Below, piece by piece: positions 1-7,009 of a stretch of 64,000 nucleotides of DNA. The translations under genes and the position numbers were made by a program. Source of the stretch: UBA6144 sp964399165 (lineage in GTDB: Bacteria; Bdellovibrionota; Bacteriovoracia; Bacteriovoracales; Bacteriovoracaceae); contig CAYNPO010000003.1 of assembly GCA_964399165.1 (NCBI GenBank), forward strand, positions 124,001 to 188,000. Direction: 5' to 3'. How positions within the stretch are numbered: position 1 is the first letter of the stretch; each line of letters starts with the position of its first letter. The notes beneath the pieces are model-generated. The model was not told the DNA's origin. It did not search any database and saw only the letters and a program-made list of their open reading frames with translations.

Positions 1-699
1 GCCGTCGCCCAGCGCCTGCACCAAGACGGCTACCAGGTCGCCAACTGGGACCTAAAAGCGCCTGCGGAAACCCATGGGGGCATCACGTTCGTTGAGTGCG
101 ACGTTTCCAACGAGGCCAAGGTCCAGGCGGCCTTCGCCAAAACGGTGGAGCTGATCGGAACACCCCGCGTGCTGGTGAACAACTGCGGCCTGCAGTTCAT
201 GTCGCCCATCGACGAGTTCCCCACCGAGAAATGGGAGAAGCTCATCGGCATCATGCTCACCGGCACCTTCCTGTGCACCAAAACCGTCCTGCCGGCCATG
301 CGGAAGCTGGGCGGTGGTCGCATCATCAACATCAGCTCGGTCCACGGCAAGCTCGCCAGCCCCTTCAAGTCCGCCTACGTGGCCGCCAAGCACGGGGTGC
401 TGGGCTTTGCCAAGGTCGCCGCCATCGAGGCGGCCCCGGACAAGATCACCGTGAACACCATCTGCCCGGGCTTCGTGGACACGCCGCTCATGCGCCAACA
501 GGTGCGCTCCCAGATGGAGCTGAACAACCTGAAGGAAGAAGAAGTGTTGGAGCGCGTGTTCCTGAAGGACCAGCACATCAAGCGGCTCACGAGCCCGGAG
601 CAGGTGGCGGGGATGGTGGCCTACCTGGTTTCTGATGAGGCCGCGACCATCACCGGAGAGGCGTTCAACATCTCCGGTGGATGGGGGATGGGGTTGTAG
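1..699 (+). CDS. bdhA: 3-hydroxybutyrate dehydrogenase (SDR), 5' end cut by window
   Basis: Short-chain dehydrogenase open from base 1 in frame, so the N-terminal Rossmann glycine motif lies outside the window. The visible part has the NAG-equivalent written NNCG (bases 178-189), SSVHG followed by YVAAKHG with the catalytic Tyr and Lys, and ICPGFVDTPL, a combination typical of D-beta-hydroxybutyrate dehydrogenase rather than FabG. The family oxidises 3-hydroxybutyrate to acetoacetate with NAD+ in the cytoplasm, allowing use of PHB-derived or exogenous ketone bodies. The Cys in place of the usual Ala of NNAG is slightly unusual. A GntP-type permease of a family known to carry hydroxybutyrate or gluconate lies 0.9 kb away on the other strand. 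The stop abuts the convergent neighbour with no spacer. Confidence 0.85.
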   Translation, partial: AVAQRLHQDGYQVANWDLKAPAETHGGITFVECDVSNEAKVQAAFAKTVELIGTPRVLVNNCGLQFMSPIDEFPTEKWEKLIGIMLTGTFLCTKTVLPAMRKLGGGRIINISSVHGKLASPFKSAYVAAKHGVLGFAKVAAIEAAPDKITVNTICPGFVDTPLMRQQVRSQMELNNLKEEEVLERVFLKDQHIKRLTSPEQVAGMVAYLVSDEAATITGEAFNISGGWGMGL

Positions 700-1059
700 T
701 TAGCGGGTTATCAGTCCGCCCACGCCCTGGGTGGCGGAACGGCCGCCGATGCGGGCGCCACCTGCTCGGCATTCCACCCAAGCGGAAACTTGTGCGCCTT
801 CTTGGTCACAACCGTTCCAGGTGTTGGGGTCTCCACTGCCGCCACAGCGGCGGTTGTCAAAGGCCTCACGGTAGAGACGGCGGGCCTGGGCCTGGGCCTC
901 GGCACAAGTGGCGCCGAAGCCTCGCGCGTAACGAGTACCCCGGATACTGCAGACTTCGGTGTCGCGCTGGCCTTGGCAGAAGTGGGGGTCAGAGGCAAAG
1001 GCGCCGGAGGAGAGAGCGGCCAGAGACAGGCAGAGGGAGGAAATCATCAACGGTTTCAT
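700..1059 (-). CDS. Small secreted protein, unknown function
   Basis: A 119-residue protein with a clear N-terminal signal peptide (MKPLMISSLCLSLAALSSGAFA, cleavage near residue 22). The mature part contains several cysteines, suggesting disulphide bonds in the periplasm or outside the cell. I chose the ATG at 1059 because a GAGG Shine-Dalgarno sits five bases upstream; a GTG six bases earlier would overlap that site. I do not recognise a domain. The next gene upstream on the same strand (1130-1507) is another small secreted protein, so they may be cotranscribed. Confidence 0.7.
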   Translation of the reverse strand: MKPLMISSLCLSLAALSSGAFASDPHFCQGQRDTEVCSIRGTRYARGFGATCAEAQAQARRLYREAFDNRRCGGSGDPNTWNGCDQEGAQVSAWVECRAGGARIGGRSATQGVGGLITR

Positions 1060-1129
1060 GGGCACCTCGTTTTCCCTCTCTTAGGGGAAAGGCTTCCGGG
1101 AAGGCGTGGGGCCTCCCCGGGGGGGTCAT

Positions 1130-1507
1130 TTAGTTCTGGTGGCGGGCGCAGGCAACATGGAGGAGGTTGGCGTCGAAGGTGACGTAAAGCTCAGAGGGTG
1201 TCCTCAGGCGAAGCGAATTTCTGGCGGAGCCCATCAGTTGGCCGCTCTGGCTTATGGCCATGTGCAGGAGGGTTTCATCTTCGCCCAAGCCAGCACCGAG
1301 ATCCACGCCGTAACGGTCGAACCTCACGCTGATATTGTCGGGAAGCGAGACGGTCCGTACCGAGCCAACGGCATCCAGTCGCAACTCCTGTTCGAAGAGG
1401 ACCTGGTGGCTGGGCGTGGTGTAGCTGATCTCACAGTCGACCACCCCCGCATGGGCGGTGCTGAGGGCCAGTACAAAAGCCAGAGAGGCGAAGGCGAGCT
1501 TTTTCAT
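1130..1507 (-). CDS. Small secreted protein, unknown function
   Basis: A 125-residue protein starting MKKLAFASLAFVLALSTAHA, a textbook signal peptide with cleavage predicted after AHA. The mature domain of about 105 residues has two cysteines (VDCEIS near its start and HVACARH near its end) that could pair, and alternates hydrophobic and polar residues as in a small beta-sandwich. No family is recognised. It lies 70 bases upstream of the other small secreted gene on the same strand. Confidence 0.7.
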   Translation of the reverse strand: MKKLAFASLAFVLALSTAHAGVVDCEISYTTPSHQVLFEQELRLDAVGSVRTVSLPDNISVRFDRYGVDLGAGLGEDETLLHMAISQSGQLMGSARNSLRLRTPSELYVTFDANLLHVACARHQN

Positions 1508-1624
1508 TGGGTCTCCAAGGTTAGATTTGATCCCATGGTATCGCCGCTCGTTTCCGCGCCAGCGCGAATCAGTAAAACTTACGTGGTGTCTAAAGTTTTG
1601 ACAGCTCGGCTCAGGGCGAATTGC

Positions 1625-3007
1625 TTAGAAGCTCCCCAACACGGTCCCCAGCACCACCACTGCGACCGTCGCAAGTACCGGAAAGGCCACTGCCACCATG
1701 AAGATGTCCGCATAGGAGCGCTTGTGGTCCATGCCACAAATGGCCAGCAGAGTGATCACGGCCCCGTTGTGGGGAAGGGTGTCGAAGCCGCCGGAAGAAA
1801 GAGAAGCCACTCGATGTAAGAGTTCCGGGGAGATGTTCTGGGCCTGGGCCATTTCTAAATAGGTCGTGCCAAGCGCTTCCAGTGCGATGGAAAGTCCCCC
1901 TGAAGCGGAGCCGGTAATACCGGCGAGCACGTTCACTGCCACGGCCTCCGAGACCAGGGGAAAGGAGGGAAAAAGTCCGAGGATGCTGGCCTTTACCAAG
2001 GCAAACGAGGCCAGTGCTGCGATGACGTTGCCGTAACCGACTTCCGATGCCGTGTTGAAGACCGGCAGCATGCAGTCTAGGGTTCCGCGGTTGATCGCCT
2101 CCAGCGGGTTGGACATGCGTTTAAAATGGAGCAGAAGGATGGAGGCGATCCCGAGCACCAGGGCCACCACCAACGCCCAGGTGCCCAGCACCTTCTCGAT
2201 CGTGGTGGCGCCATACTTGGCGTCGGCCAGGAAGGTCCCGTCCCACTGGGGAATAACCCAGCGACTCATGAGGAAATTGGCGGCGAACACCACCAGCAGG
2301 GGGAGAAAAGCGCTAGCGGGGGAAGGGAGAGCCCCGCCACGGGATGCGGCGGTGTTGCTGGATTTTTCGGTGAAACTCTCCCCTGCCGCTACCGCTCGGC
2401 GGGTACGACCCATGAGCCACCATGTTCCTACGCCGAACATGATGGAGGCTGCAATAATGCCCAGGCCTGGGGCGGCGAAGGTGTCAGTGCCGAAGTAGGG
2501 CATGGGGATGGCGTTCTGAATGGCGGGAGTGCCGGGTAAGGCGGTCATGGTGAAGGTGAAGGCACCTGCTGCGATGGCACCCGGGATAAACCGGCGGGGC
2601 AGGCCCGCTTCCCGGAAGAGAGACACCGCCAGGGGCTCCATGCAGAAGGCGACCACGAACAAGGACACGCCGCCGTAAGTGAGGACGGCGCAGGAGGCGA
2701 TCACGGCCAGCACCGCATGGCGCGCGCCGAGCTTACCGGCCACCAAGCGGGCGATGGCGTCGGCGGAGCCGGACTCGCTCATGAGTTTGCCGAAAAGTGA
2801 TCCGAGCAGGAACAGCGGGAGGTATTTCACCACGTAGCCGCCCACCGCGGGCATGTAGACCTGGGTAAGGGTGGCGAGGATGGGGGTGTCGGTGTGGAAG
2901 AGGCAGGCCAGCAGGGCCATGAGGGGCGCCAGCAGGAGAACGTTCACGCCCCGGTAGGCGAAGTACATGAGCCCCGCCAGAGACAGGGTGATGCCGAGAA
3001 TGCCCAT
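1625..3007 (-). CDS. GntP-family permease (gluconate/hydroxybutyrate type)
   Basis: A 460-residue polytopic membrane protein with about 12 hydrophobic segments. Glycine-rich conserved stretches such as GSLFGKLMSESGSADAIA, TYGGVSLFVVAF and GSASGGLSIALEALG match the GntP/ion-transporter superfamily, whose members import gluconate, 3-hydroxybutyrate or related hydroxyacids by proton symport. A hydroxybutyrate substrate is suggested only by the nearby 3-hydroxybutyrate dehydrogenase. The start has an AAGGAG ribosome site five bases upstream. It follows the YebC-family gene by 17 bases on the same strand and may be cotranscribed with it. Confidence 0.8.
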   Translation of the reverse strand: MGILGITLSLAGLMYFAYRGVNVLLLAPLMALLACLFHTDTPILATLTQVYMPAVGGYVVKYLPLFLLGSLFGKLMSESGSADAIARLVAGKLGARHAVLAVIASCAVLTYGGVSLFVVAFCMEPLAVSLFREAGLPRRFIPGAIAAGAFTFTMTALPGTPAIQNAIPMPYFGTDTFAAPGLGIIAASIMFGVGTWWLMGRTRRAVAAGESFTEKSSNTAASRGGALPSPASAFLPLLVVFAANFLMSRWVIPQWDGTFLADAKYGATTIEKVLGTWALVVALVLGIASILLLHFKRMSNPLEAINRGTLDCMLPVFNTASEVGYGNVIAALASFALVKASILGLFPSFPLVSEAVAVNVLAGITGSASGGLSIALEALGTTYLEMAQAQNISPELLHRVASLSSGGFDTLPHNGAVITLLAICGMDHKRSYADIFMVAVAFPVLATVAVVVLGTVLGSF

Positions 3008-3024
3008 GGGGCTCCTTTAGAGCG

Positions 3025-3768
3025 TCAGGCGTTGTACGCCTCGTTGAATTCCATGTTGTGGTAGACCTTCTGGACGTCGTCATCCTCTTCCAGGGCGTCG
3101 ATGAGCTTCAGGATTTTCTCGTAGGACTCCTTGCTCGACACGGCCTTGGTGTTGAGGGGCAAGCGCTCCAGCCCGGACTCCTCCACCTTGATCTTAAGTT
3201 GCTCGAGTTTCTTATGGAGATCCCCGAAGGACTCCACGGCCCCTTTCACGGTGATCACGCCGTCTTCGTCCCGTTCCACGTCCTCGGCGCCCGCGTCGAT
3301 CAAGTCCATGGTCAGTGCGTCCACATCGATTTTTTTGTCCTCGTCCAGGATGGTGAAGACCGCCTTGCGCTCGAACACGAACTGCAGGCACCCTTGGGTG
3401 CCGATGGAGCCGCCCCAGCGGTTGAAGTAGGAACGAACGTTGCCGATGGTGCGGGTGGGGTTGTCGGTGGCCGCGTCCACGAAGATGGCCACGCCGTCCA
3501 GCCCGTAGCCCTCGTAGGCGATCTCCTCGTAGTTCTCGCCGCCTTCGCCGGAACCTTTCTTGATGGCCCGCTCGATGTTGTCCCGGGGAACGTTGTTCTC
3601 CTTGGCCTTGACCAGGGCGATCTTGAGGCCGAAGTTGGAGTCGGGGTCGGTGCTGCCGGAGCGGCGGACCGCCATGGTGATCTCACGCAGGATCTTGGTG
3701 TAGCTGGCCGAGCGCGCTTTATCTTGCGCGGCCTTCTTCATTTTGATGTTGTTCCACTTGCGGCCCAT
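3025..3768 (-). CDS. yebC: YebC/PmpR-family protein (TACO1-like)
   Basis: A 247-residue protein of normal family length beginning MGRKWNNIKMKKAAQDKARS, the conserved YebC/PmpR N-terminus in its YeeN-like variant (MGRKW rather than MAGHSKW). Other hallmarks are NVPRDNIERAIKKGSGEG, TRTIGNVRSYFNRWGGSIG and the acidic end ALEEDDDVQKVYHNM. The family is cytoplasmic; members are described as DNA-binding regulators and, for TACO1 and some bacterial homologues, as translation factors that relieve ribosome stalling. A TAAGGAG ribosome site precedes the ATG. The upstream region is shared with divergent crcB. Confidence 0.92.
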   Translation of the reverse strand: MGRKWNNIKMKKAAQDKARSASYTKILREITMAVRRSGSTDPDSNFGLKIALVKAKENNVPRDNIERAIKKGSGEGGENYEEIAYEGYGLDGVAIFVDAATDNPTRTIGNVRSYFNRWGGSIGTQGCLQFVFERKAVFTILDEDKKIDVDALTMDLIDAGAEDVERDEDGVITVKGAVESFGDLHKKLEQLKIKVEESGLERLPLNTKAVSSKESYEKILKLIDALEEDDDVQKVYHNMEFNEAYNA

Positions 3769-3854
3769 GGGTGCTCCTTACTCTAGGCAGAAGGCTTATC
3801 TTCGGGAAAAATAAAGAAAATGGCCAGGAGCGACGCGGCCAGGAAGAGGACGAC

Positions 3855-4205
3855 ATGGGTGAGTTCTTTTGGGTGGGGGCCGGCGGTTTTTTGGGAAGCA
3901 CTCTGCGCTGGGCGCTCGTGCGGATGCTGGCCTTGGGGGGCATGGCCTTCCCATGGCCGGTGGCCGTGGTGAATCTGTTGGGGTCTTTCGCGCTGGGCAC
4001 GCTGCTTGGGCGCGCCGGGGCCGGCGGGCTCTCGCCTTTTGTGGGGATGGGACTCCTGGGTGGATTCACCACCTTCTCAGCATTCAGCTCGGATAATTTG
4101 CTGCTCTTTCAGCGGGGTGCCTGGGGCATGTTGTCGCTGAATCTTTTGGTGCAACCCGTGCTTGGGCTCGCGGGCGCTTGGTGGGGCCACCGGCTCACGA
4201 GTTAG
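3855..4205 (+). CDS. crcB: Fluoride ion channel CrcB/Fluc
   Basis: Encodes 116 residues from the ATG at 3855, the usual length of a single-domain Fluc channel; a longer in-frame reading from 3771 would add a non-conserved charged N-terminus. GAGGA lies just upstream of the chosen ATG. Four hydrophobic helices carry the family hallmarks GGFLGSTLRW, VNLLGSFALG with the conserved Asn40, and GGFTTFSAFS. Fluc proteins are dual-topology dimers that export fluoride. I see no fluoride riboswitch in the 86 bases to the divergent yebC start. The stop codon abuts the convergent ddl-like gene without a spacer. Confidence 0.92.
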   Translation: MGEFFWVGAGGFLGSTLRWALVRMLALGGMAFPWPVAVVNLLGSFALGTLLGRAGAGGLSPFVGMGLLGGFTTFSAFSSDNLLLFQRGAWGMLSLNLLVQPVLGLAGAWWGHRLTS

Positions 4206-5228
4206 TCAACGGCGAGCAGCCAGCTCCATCTGGGCCAAGAAGAACTCCCGCAGATTCCGCCCCTGGGCGGCCAGCTGCTGGGGAATGAAGGAGGCGCGGG
4301 AAAGGCCCGGAAGGGTGTTGATCTCCAACAGCACGGGGCCGCGGTCGGTGAGGATCATGTCCGTGCGTGAATAACCCTGGCAACCCATGAGGCGGTGGAG
4401 GGCGCAGGCGAGTTCTTGGCAGCGCTTTGCGGTTTCCGCGTCCAAGGGCGCGGGGGTGAGTTCCAGCACGCCACTGCCTAGGTACTTCCCTTCATAGTCA
4501 AATTGGCGGCCTTCGTTGACCCGCACTTCCGAGCAGGGGAGGGGGGCCACACTTCCGTCGGCGAGTTCCTCCACACCCACGGTGATCTCTCTGCCCTCGA
4601 GGAACCGCTCGGCCATGTACGGGCCAGCGGAGTTCTGGCGCAACTTTGCCAGGGCCTGCTCGAAGGAGGCTTGGTCCTTGACGATGAAAAGACCCACGCT
4701 GGAGCCGTTGGCCACGGGCTTGAGCACCAGCTTGGGATGAGTACGGTGGAAATCCACCAAGGTCTCTTGCCCGCGGCTGGAAGCCGGGTTCTCCACCAGC
4801 AGGTCTTGGGTCACGGGCAAATGCGCTGCCGCGGCGGCGAGCTTAGTGGCCTTCTTGTCGAAGGCGCGACGACTGGCCACCGAACCAGAGCCCGTGAAGG
4901 GGATGCGGTGGGTTTCAAACAAGGTTTGGATGGTGCCGTCCTCACCCTCGGTTCCATGCAGGGCCATCAGCACGGTCTTGCCCCTGAGAAGGCCCACGGC
5001 CGCCGCGAGGGAGCCGGCGAAGGCGGGCGTACGGGGAACCAGGGGCCGGGTGAAGGCCTGGGCGTGGGCCAGAAGTTCAGGGCGGGAGAGCTCGTGGACT
5101 TCCCCCGTGGGACCGATGAACCACAAGAGCGCTTCCGGGATTTGTTGGGAGAGGTTCTGCGCCGAGGCCACGGAGACCAGGCGTTCTTCCGAGACGCCGC
5201 CGAACAGGATGAGGGGGGAGTGTCGCAT
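4206..5228 (-). CDS. ddl: D-alanine--D-alanine ligase family ATP-grasp enzyme
   Basis: A 340-residue ATP-grasp protein with the Ddl pattern: FGGVSEER near residue 10, LHGTEGEDGTIQ, FTGSGSVAS, the ATP-binding KPVANGSSVGL, and the magnesium-binding LLEINTLPGLS near the C-terminus. Ddl joins two D-alanines for peptidoglycan precursors in the cytoplasm. The N-terminal motif reads FGGVSEERLVS instead of the more common FGGxSxEHEVS, so a divergent paralogue with other substrates is possible. It is not beside mur or fts genes here. Confidence 0.82.
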   Translation of the reverse strand: MRHSPLILFGGVSEERLVSVASAQNLSQQIPEALLWFIGPTGEVHELSRPELLAHAQAFTRPLVPRTPAFAGSLAAAVGLLRGKTVLMALHGTEGEDGTIQTLFETHRIPFTGSGSVASRRAFDKKATKLAAAAAHLPVTQDLLVENPASSRGQETLVDFHRTHPKLVLKPVANGSSVGLFIVKDQASFEQALAKLRQNSAGPYMAERFLEGREITVGVEELADGSVAPLPCSEVRVNEGRQFDYEGKYLGSGVLELTPAPLDAETAKRCQELACALHRLMGCQGYSRTDMILTDRGPVLLEINTLPGLSRASFIPQQLAAQGRNLREFFLAQMELAARR

Positions 5229-5268
5229 GCCTCATTCTCCCCTGGGCCGGAGGTGGGGGCAAGCGGGA

Positions 5269-5300
5269 ATAAAAAAAGCCGGCGCTAGGCCGGCTTTCTT
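5269..5300 (-). terminator. Rho-independent terminator of the small lipoprotein gene
   Basis: The perfect stem AGCCGGC / GCCGGCT with a five-base loop is followed, on the minus strand, by a run of seven T residues. It lies 29 bases past the stop of the 63-residue lipoprotein gene and upstream of the ddl start, so it separates the two transcripts. Confidence 0.85.
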
Positions 5301-5328
5301 CACGTCCTGAGGACGTTGGTCGTCTGAA

Positions 5329-5520
5329 TTATTGAGCGGCTTCGGCGGGAGCGGCTTCAGCTTCAGCGGGAGCGGCTTCAGCAGGAGCAGCTTCGGGGGC
5401 CATTTCAGCAGGAGCGGCCTCTACGGGAGCGGTTTCAGCGGGAGCAGCGGCTTCTTCTTTCTTGTTGCAGGCAACGGCGACGAAGATCAGGGCAACGGCG
5501 AGCAGAGAGTACTTGAACAT
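5329..5520 (-). CDS. Small Ala/Glu/Pro-rich lipoprotein
   Basis: Encodes 63 residues: a signal sequence with the lipobox VAVAC (Cys18), a short basic/acidic KKEE segment, then a low-complexity tail built from repeated AEAAPAE-like units. A strong AAGGAG ribosome site precedes the ATG and a good terminator follows, so it is probably a real and well-expressed single gene. Such repeat tails are flexible and may span the periplasm or peptidoglycan. The DNA repeats encoding the tail could allow length variation. No function is recognised. Confidence 0.75.
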   Translation of the reverse strand: MFKYSLLAVALIFVAVACNKKEEAAAPAETAPVEAAPAEMAPEAAPAEAAPAEAEAAPAEAAQ

Positions 5521-5761
5521 GGGTTTCTCCTTGGTAGTTTACCCGTTTTGGAAAACGAGGATGCAAAAGCAGTTTTACGTACACCACTTCACCCGGGCGC
5601 GTGCGTGACACGGGATTACATCGAATGAGATGGCTTGCCTGAATTTTAACGCAAGCGTTCTTTCCCCGACAAGAGAGTTTCACCGCATTTTTGTCTGGAC
5701 GTAGGGGCATCCGACGAAGCCGCTTGCGCGACGCGATGGCATAGGTTCCGTCGGGGCGAAT

Positions 5762-5789
5762 TTGCGCTGACGCCGGCCCAAGCTATACT
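5762..5789 (+). promoter_or_regulatory. Sigma70-type promoter of the FHA gene
   Basis: A -10 TATACT (5784-5789) with a weak -35 TTGCGC (5762-5767) 16 bases upstream. The predicted transcription start is only about five bases before the ATG at 5801. The rest of the 5521-5800 divergent gap shows only a short CGTTTT/AAAACG inverted repeat at 5544-5557 in the leader of the lipoprotein gene. Confidence 0.5.
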
Positions 5790-5800
5790 GAAAGACGGTC

Positions 5801-7006
5801 ATGAGAATTGAAGTCGCCATTGAAGGGCAAGAGCCCACCGTCCACCGCTTGAACAAGGAGAAAACCCTCCTGGGCAGTTCCGCGGAGTGCGACGTGGTAG
5901 TGGACGCCGAGGGCATCAGCCGCAAACACCTCATCATCGTGGCCCAAGAGGACCAGTTTTACGTGCTCGACCAGGGCAGTAAGAACGGCACTTTCATCAA
6001 TGAAGATCGCCTGGTTCCCGGGCAGCGGGCCGAATTCACCTCCTTTTTCCCGGTGCGATTAGGAGGGTTGGTGGTGGTGAGCCTGCTCTCGGACGAAGAG
6101 CAGGGAGATCGCTCCTTTGATTTCGGGCAGGCGCTTGCTGCTTCCGGGGCCCCGGCGGCGCGGGAGAAAACCGCCCCCGACTTGCCTACCCCCCCGTCGG
6201 CCTCCGGGACCTCCCCAGGTGTCACCCGCACGCAAATGCTGCGCCCGGAGCGACCTTTTTCTTCCACGCCGCCTTCCCGACGTGAGCGTGCCGCGGACCA
6301 GGGAAAGGTGGCGCGCCCCCATGATCCGGACGCGGCGCGGATGCGCCGGACCAAGATCCTGGCCGCCCTGGTAGTGGTGGTGGGAAGCGCCCTGTTTTTC
6401 TACACCCGTCCCGTGGAGGAACCGGTGGTGGAATCCGTCGCTCCGGTGGCCCAAGTGGAGACACGAAAGATGGCGCTGAATGAAGGCGTCTTTACGTTTC
6501 CTGCCAGTCCCACCCTAGAAGAGGCACAGGCCTTGGCGACCCAGCCCCGTTGTGTCCAGGAGGGGGAGAAATCCCTCTGTGGGAAACTAGGCCTGCCCCA
6601 TTCCACGGTTGCTGGCACCGGCCTTTCCCTGGCCGCTGGCAAGGCCCTCTTGGTTCTGCCGGCCCTGGGCGAAGACGTCTGGGCCCAGCACTCTGTCGCC
6701 TTGACCCTCATGGAAAGCGCCAAGGCCAACTGGACAGCGCAACCGGATTTTCGGGATGTGGTCGCCCTGGCGCTCTTGCGCTCCTCAGCCGCCGACTTAG
6801 CGGCGCTGGCCAAGGGCGCCCGATGGCTGATGGCGGCCCCGGCTTCGCCCGGCGGTGCCGCCCCCACGGAGTACTACTTGGTGGACTTGCAGGCCTTGGC
6901 CTCCCAGGTCAACGACCAGATCCTCCAATCCCTCGCCTCCAAAGTCAGCCAAGGAGGTCTGGAGAGTTTGGCGCCCCTGGCGGGAATGTGGCGCCAATTG
7001 GAATGA
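5801..7006 (+). CDS. FHA-domain single-pass membrane protein
   Basis: Encodes 401 residues. An N-terminal FHA domain (about residues 1-95) shows the phosphothreonine-binding signature: GSS at 25-27, SRKH at 40-43 and SKNGTF at 60-65. A Pro/Ser-rich linker (about 105-175), a basic stretch and one transmembrane helix (about 185-203, LAALVVVVGSALFFY) follow, then a predicted extracytoplasmic C-terminal domain of about 190 residues that I do not recognise. FHA domains read Thr phosphorylation by Ser/Thr kinases and often sit in secretion or envelope-signalling systems. No kinase or secretion gene is adjacent. The convergent cytochrome gene ends four bases away. Confidence 0.82.
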   Translation: MRIEVAIEGQEPTVHRLNKEKTLLGSSAECDVVVDAEGISRKHLIIVAQEDQFYVLDQGSKNGTFINEDRLVPGQRAEFTSFFPVRLGGLVVVSLLSDEEQGDRSFDFGQALAASGAPAAREKTAPDLPTPPSASGTSPGVTRTQMLRPERPFSSTPPSRRERAADQGKVARPHDPDAARMRRTKILAALVVVVGSALFFYTRPVEEPVVESVAPVAQVETRKMALNEGVFTFPASPTLEEAQALATQPRCVQEGEKSLCGKLGLPHSTVAGTGLSLAAGKALLVLPALGEDVWAQHSVALTLMESAKANWTAQPDFRDVVALALLRSSAADLAALAKGARWLMAAPASPGGAAPTEYYLVDLQALASQVNDQILQSLASKVSQGGLESLAPLAGMWRQLE

Positions 7007-7009
7007 GCT

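Noticed and set aside
3769..3854. Fluoride riboswitch before crcB
   Set aside because: I could not find the conserved pseudoknot pattern in the short divergent gap.
5329..5520. Triplet-like repeats in the lipoprotein gene as a CRISPR or mobile repeat
   Set aside because: They are in frame and encode the Ala/Glu/Pro tail; unit length and spacing do not fit a CRISPR array.
5435..5710. 91-residue minus-strand frame over the lipoprotein start
   Set aside because: It overlaps the lipoprotein gene in another frame; no signal, domain or ribosome site supports it.
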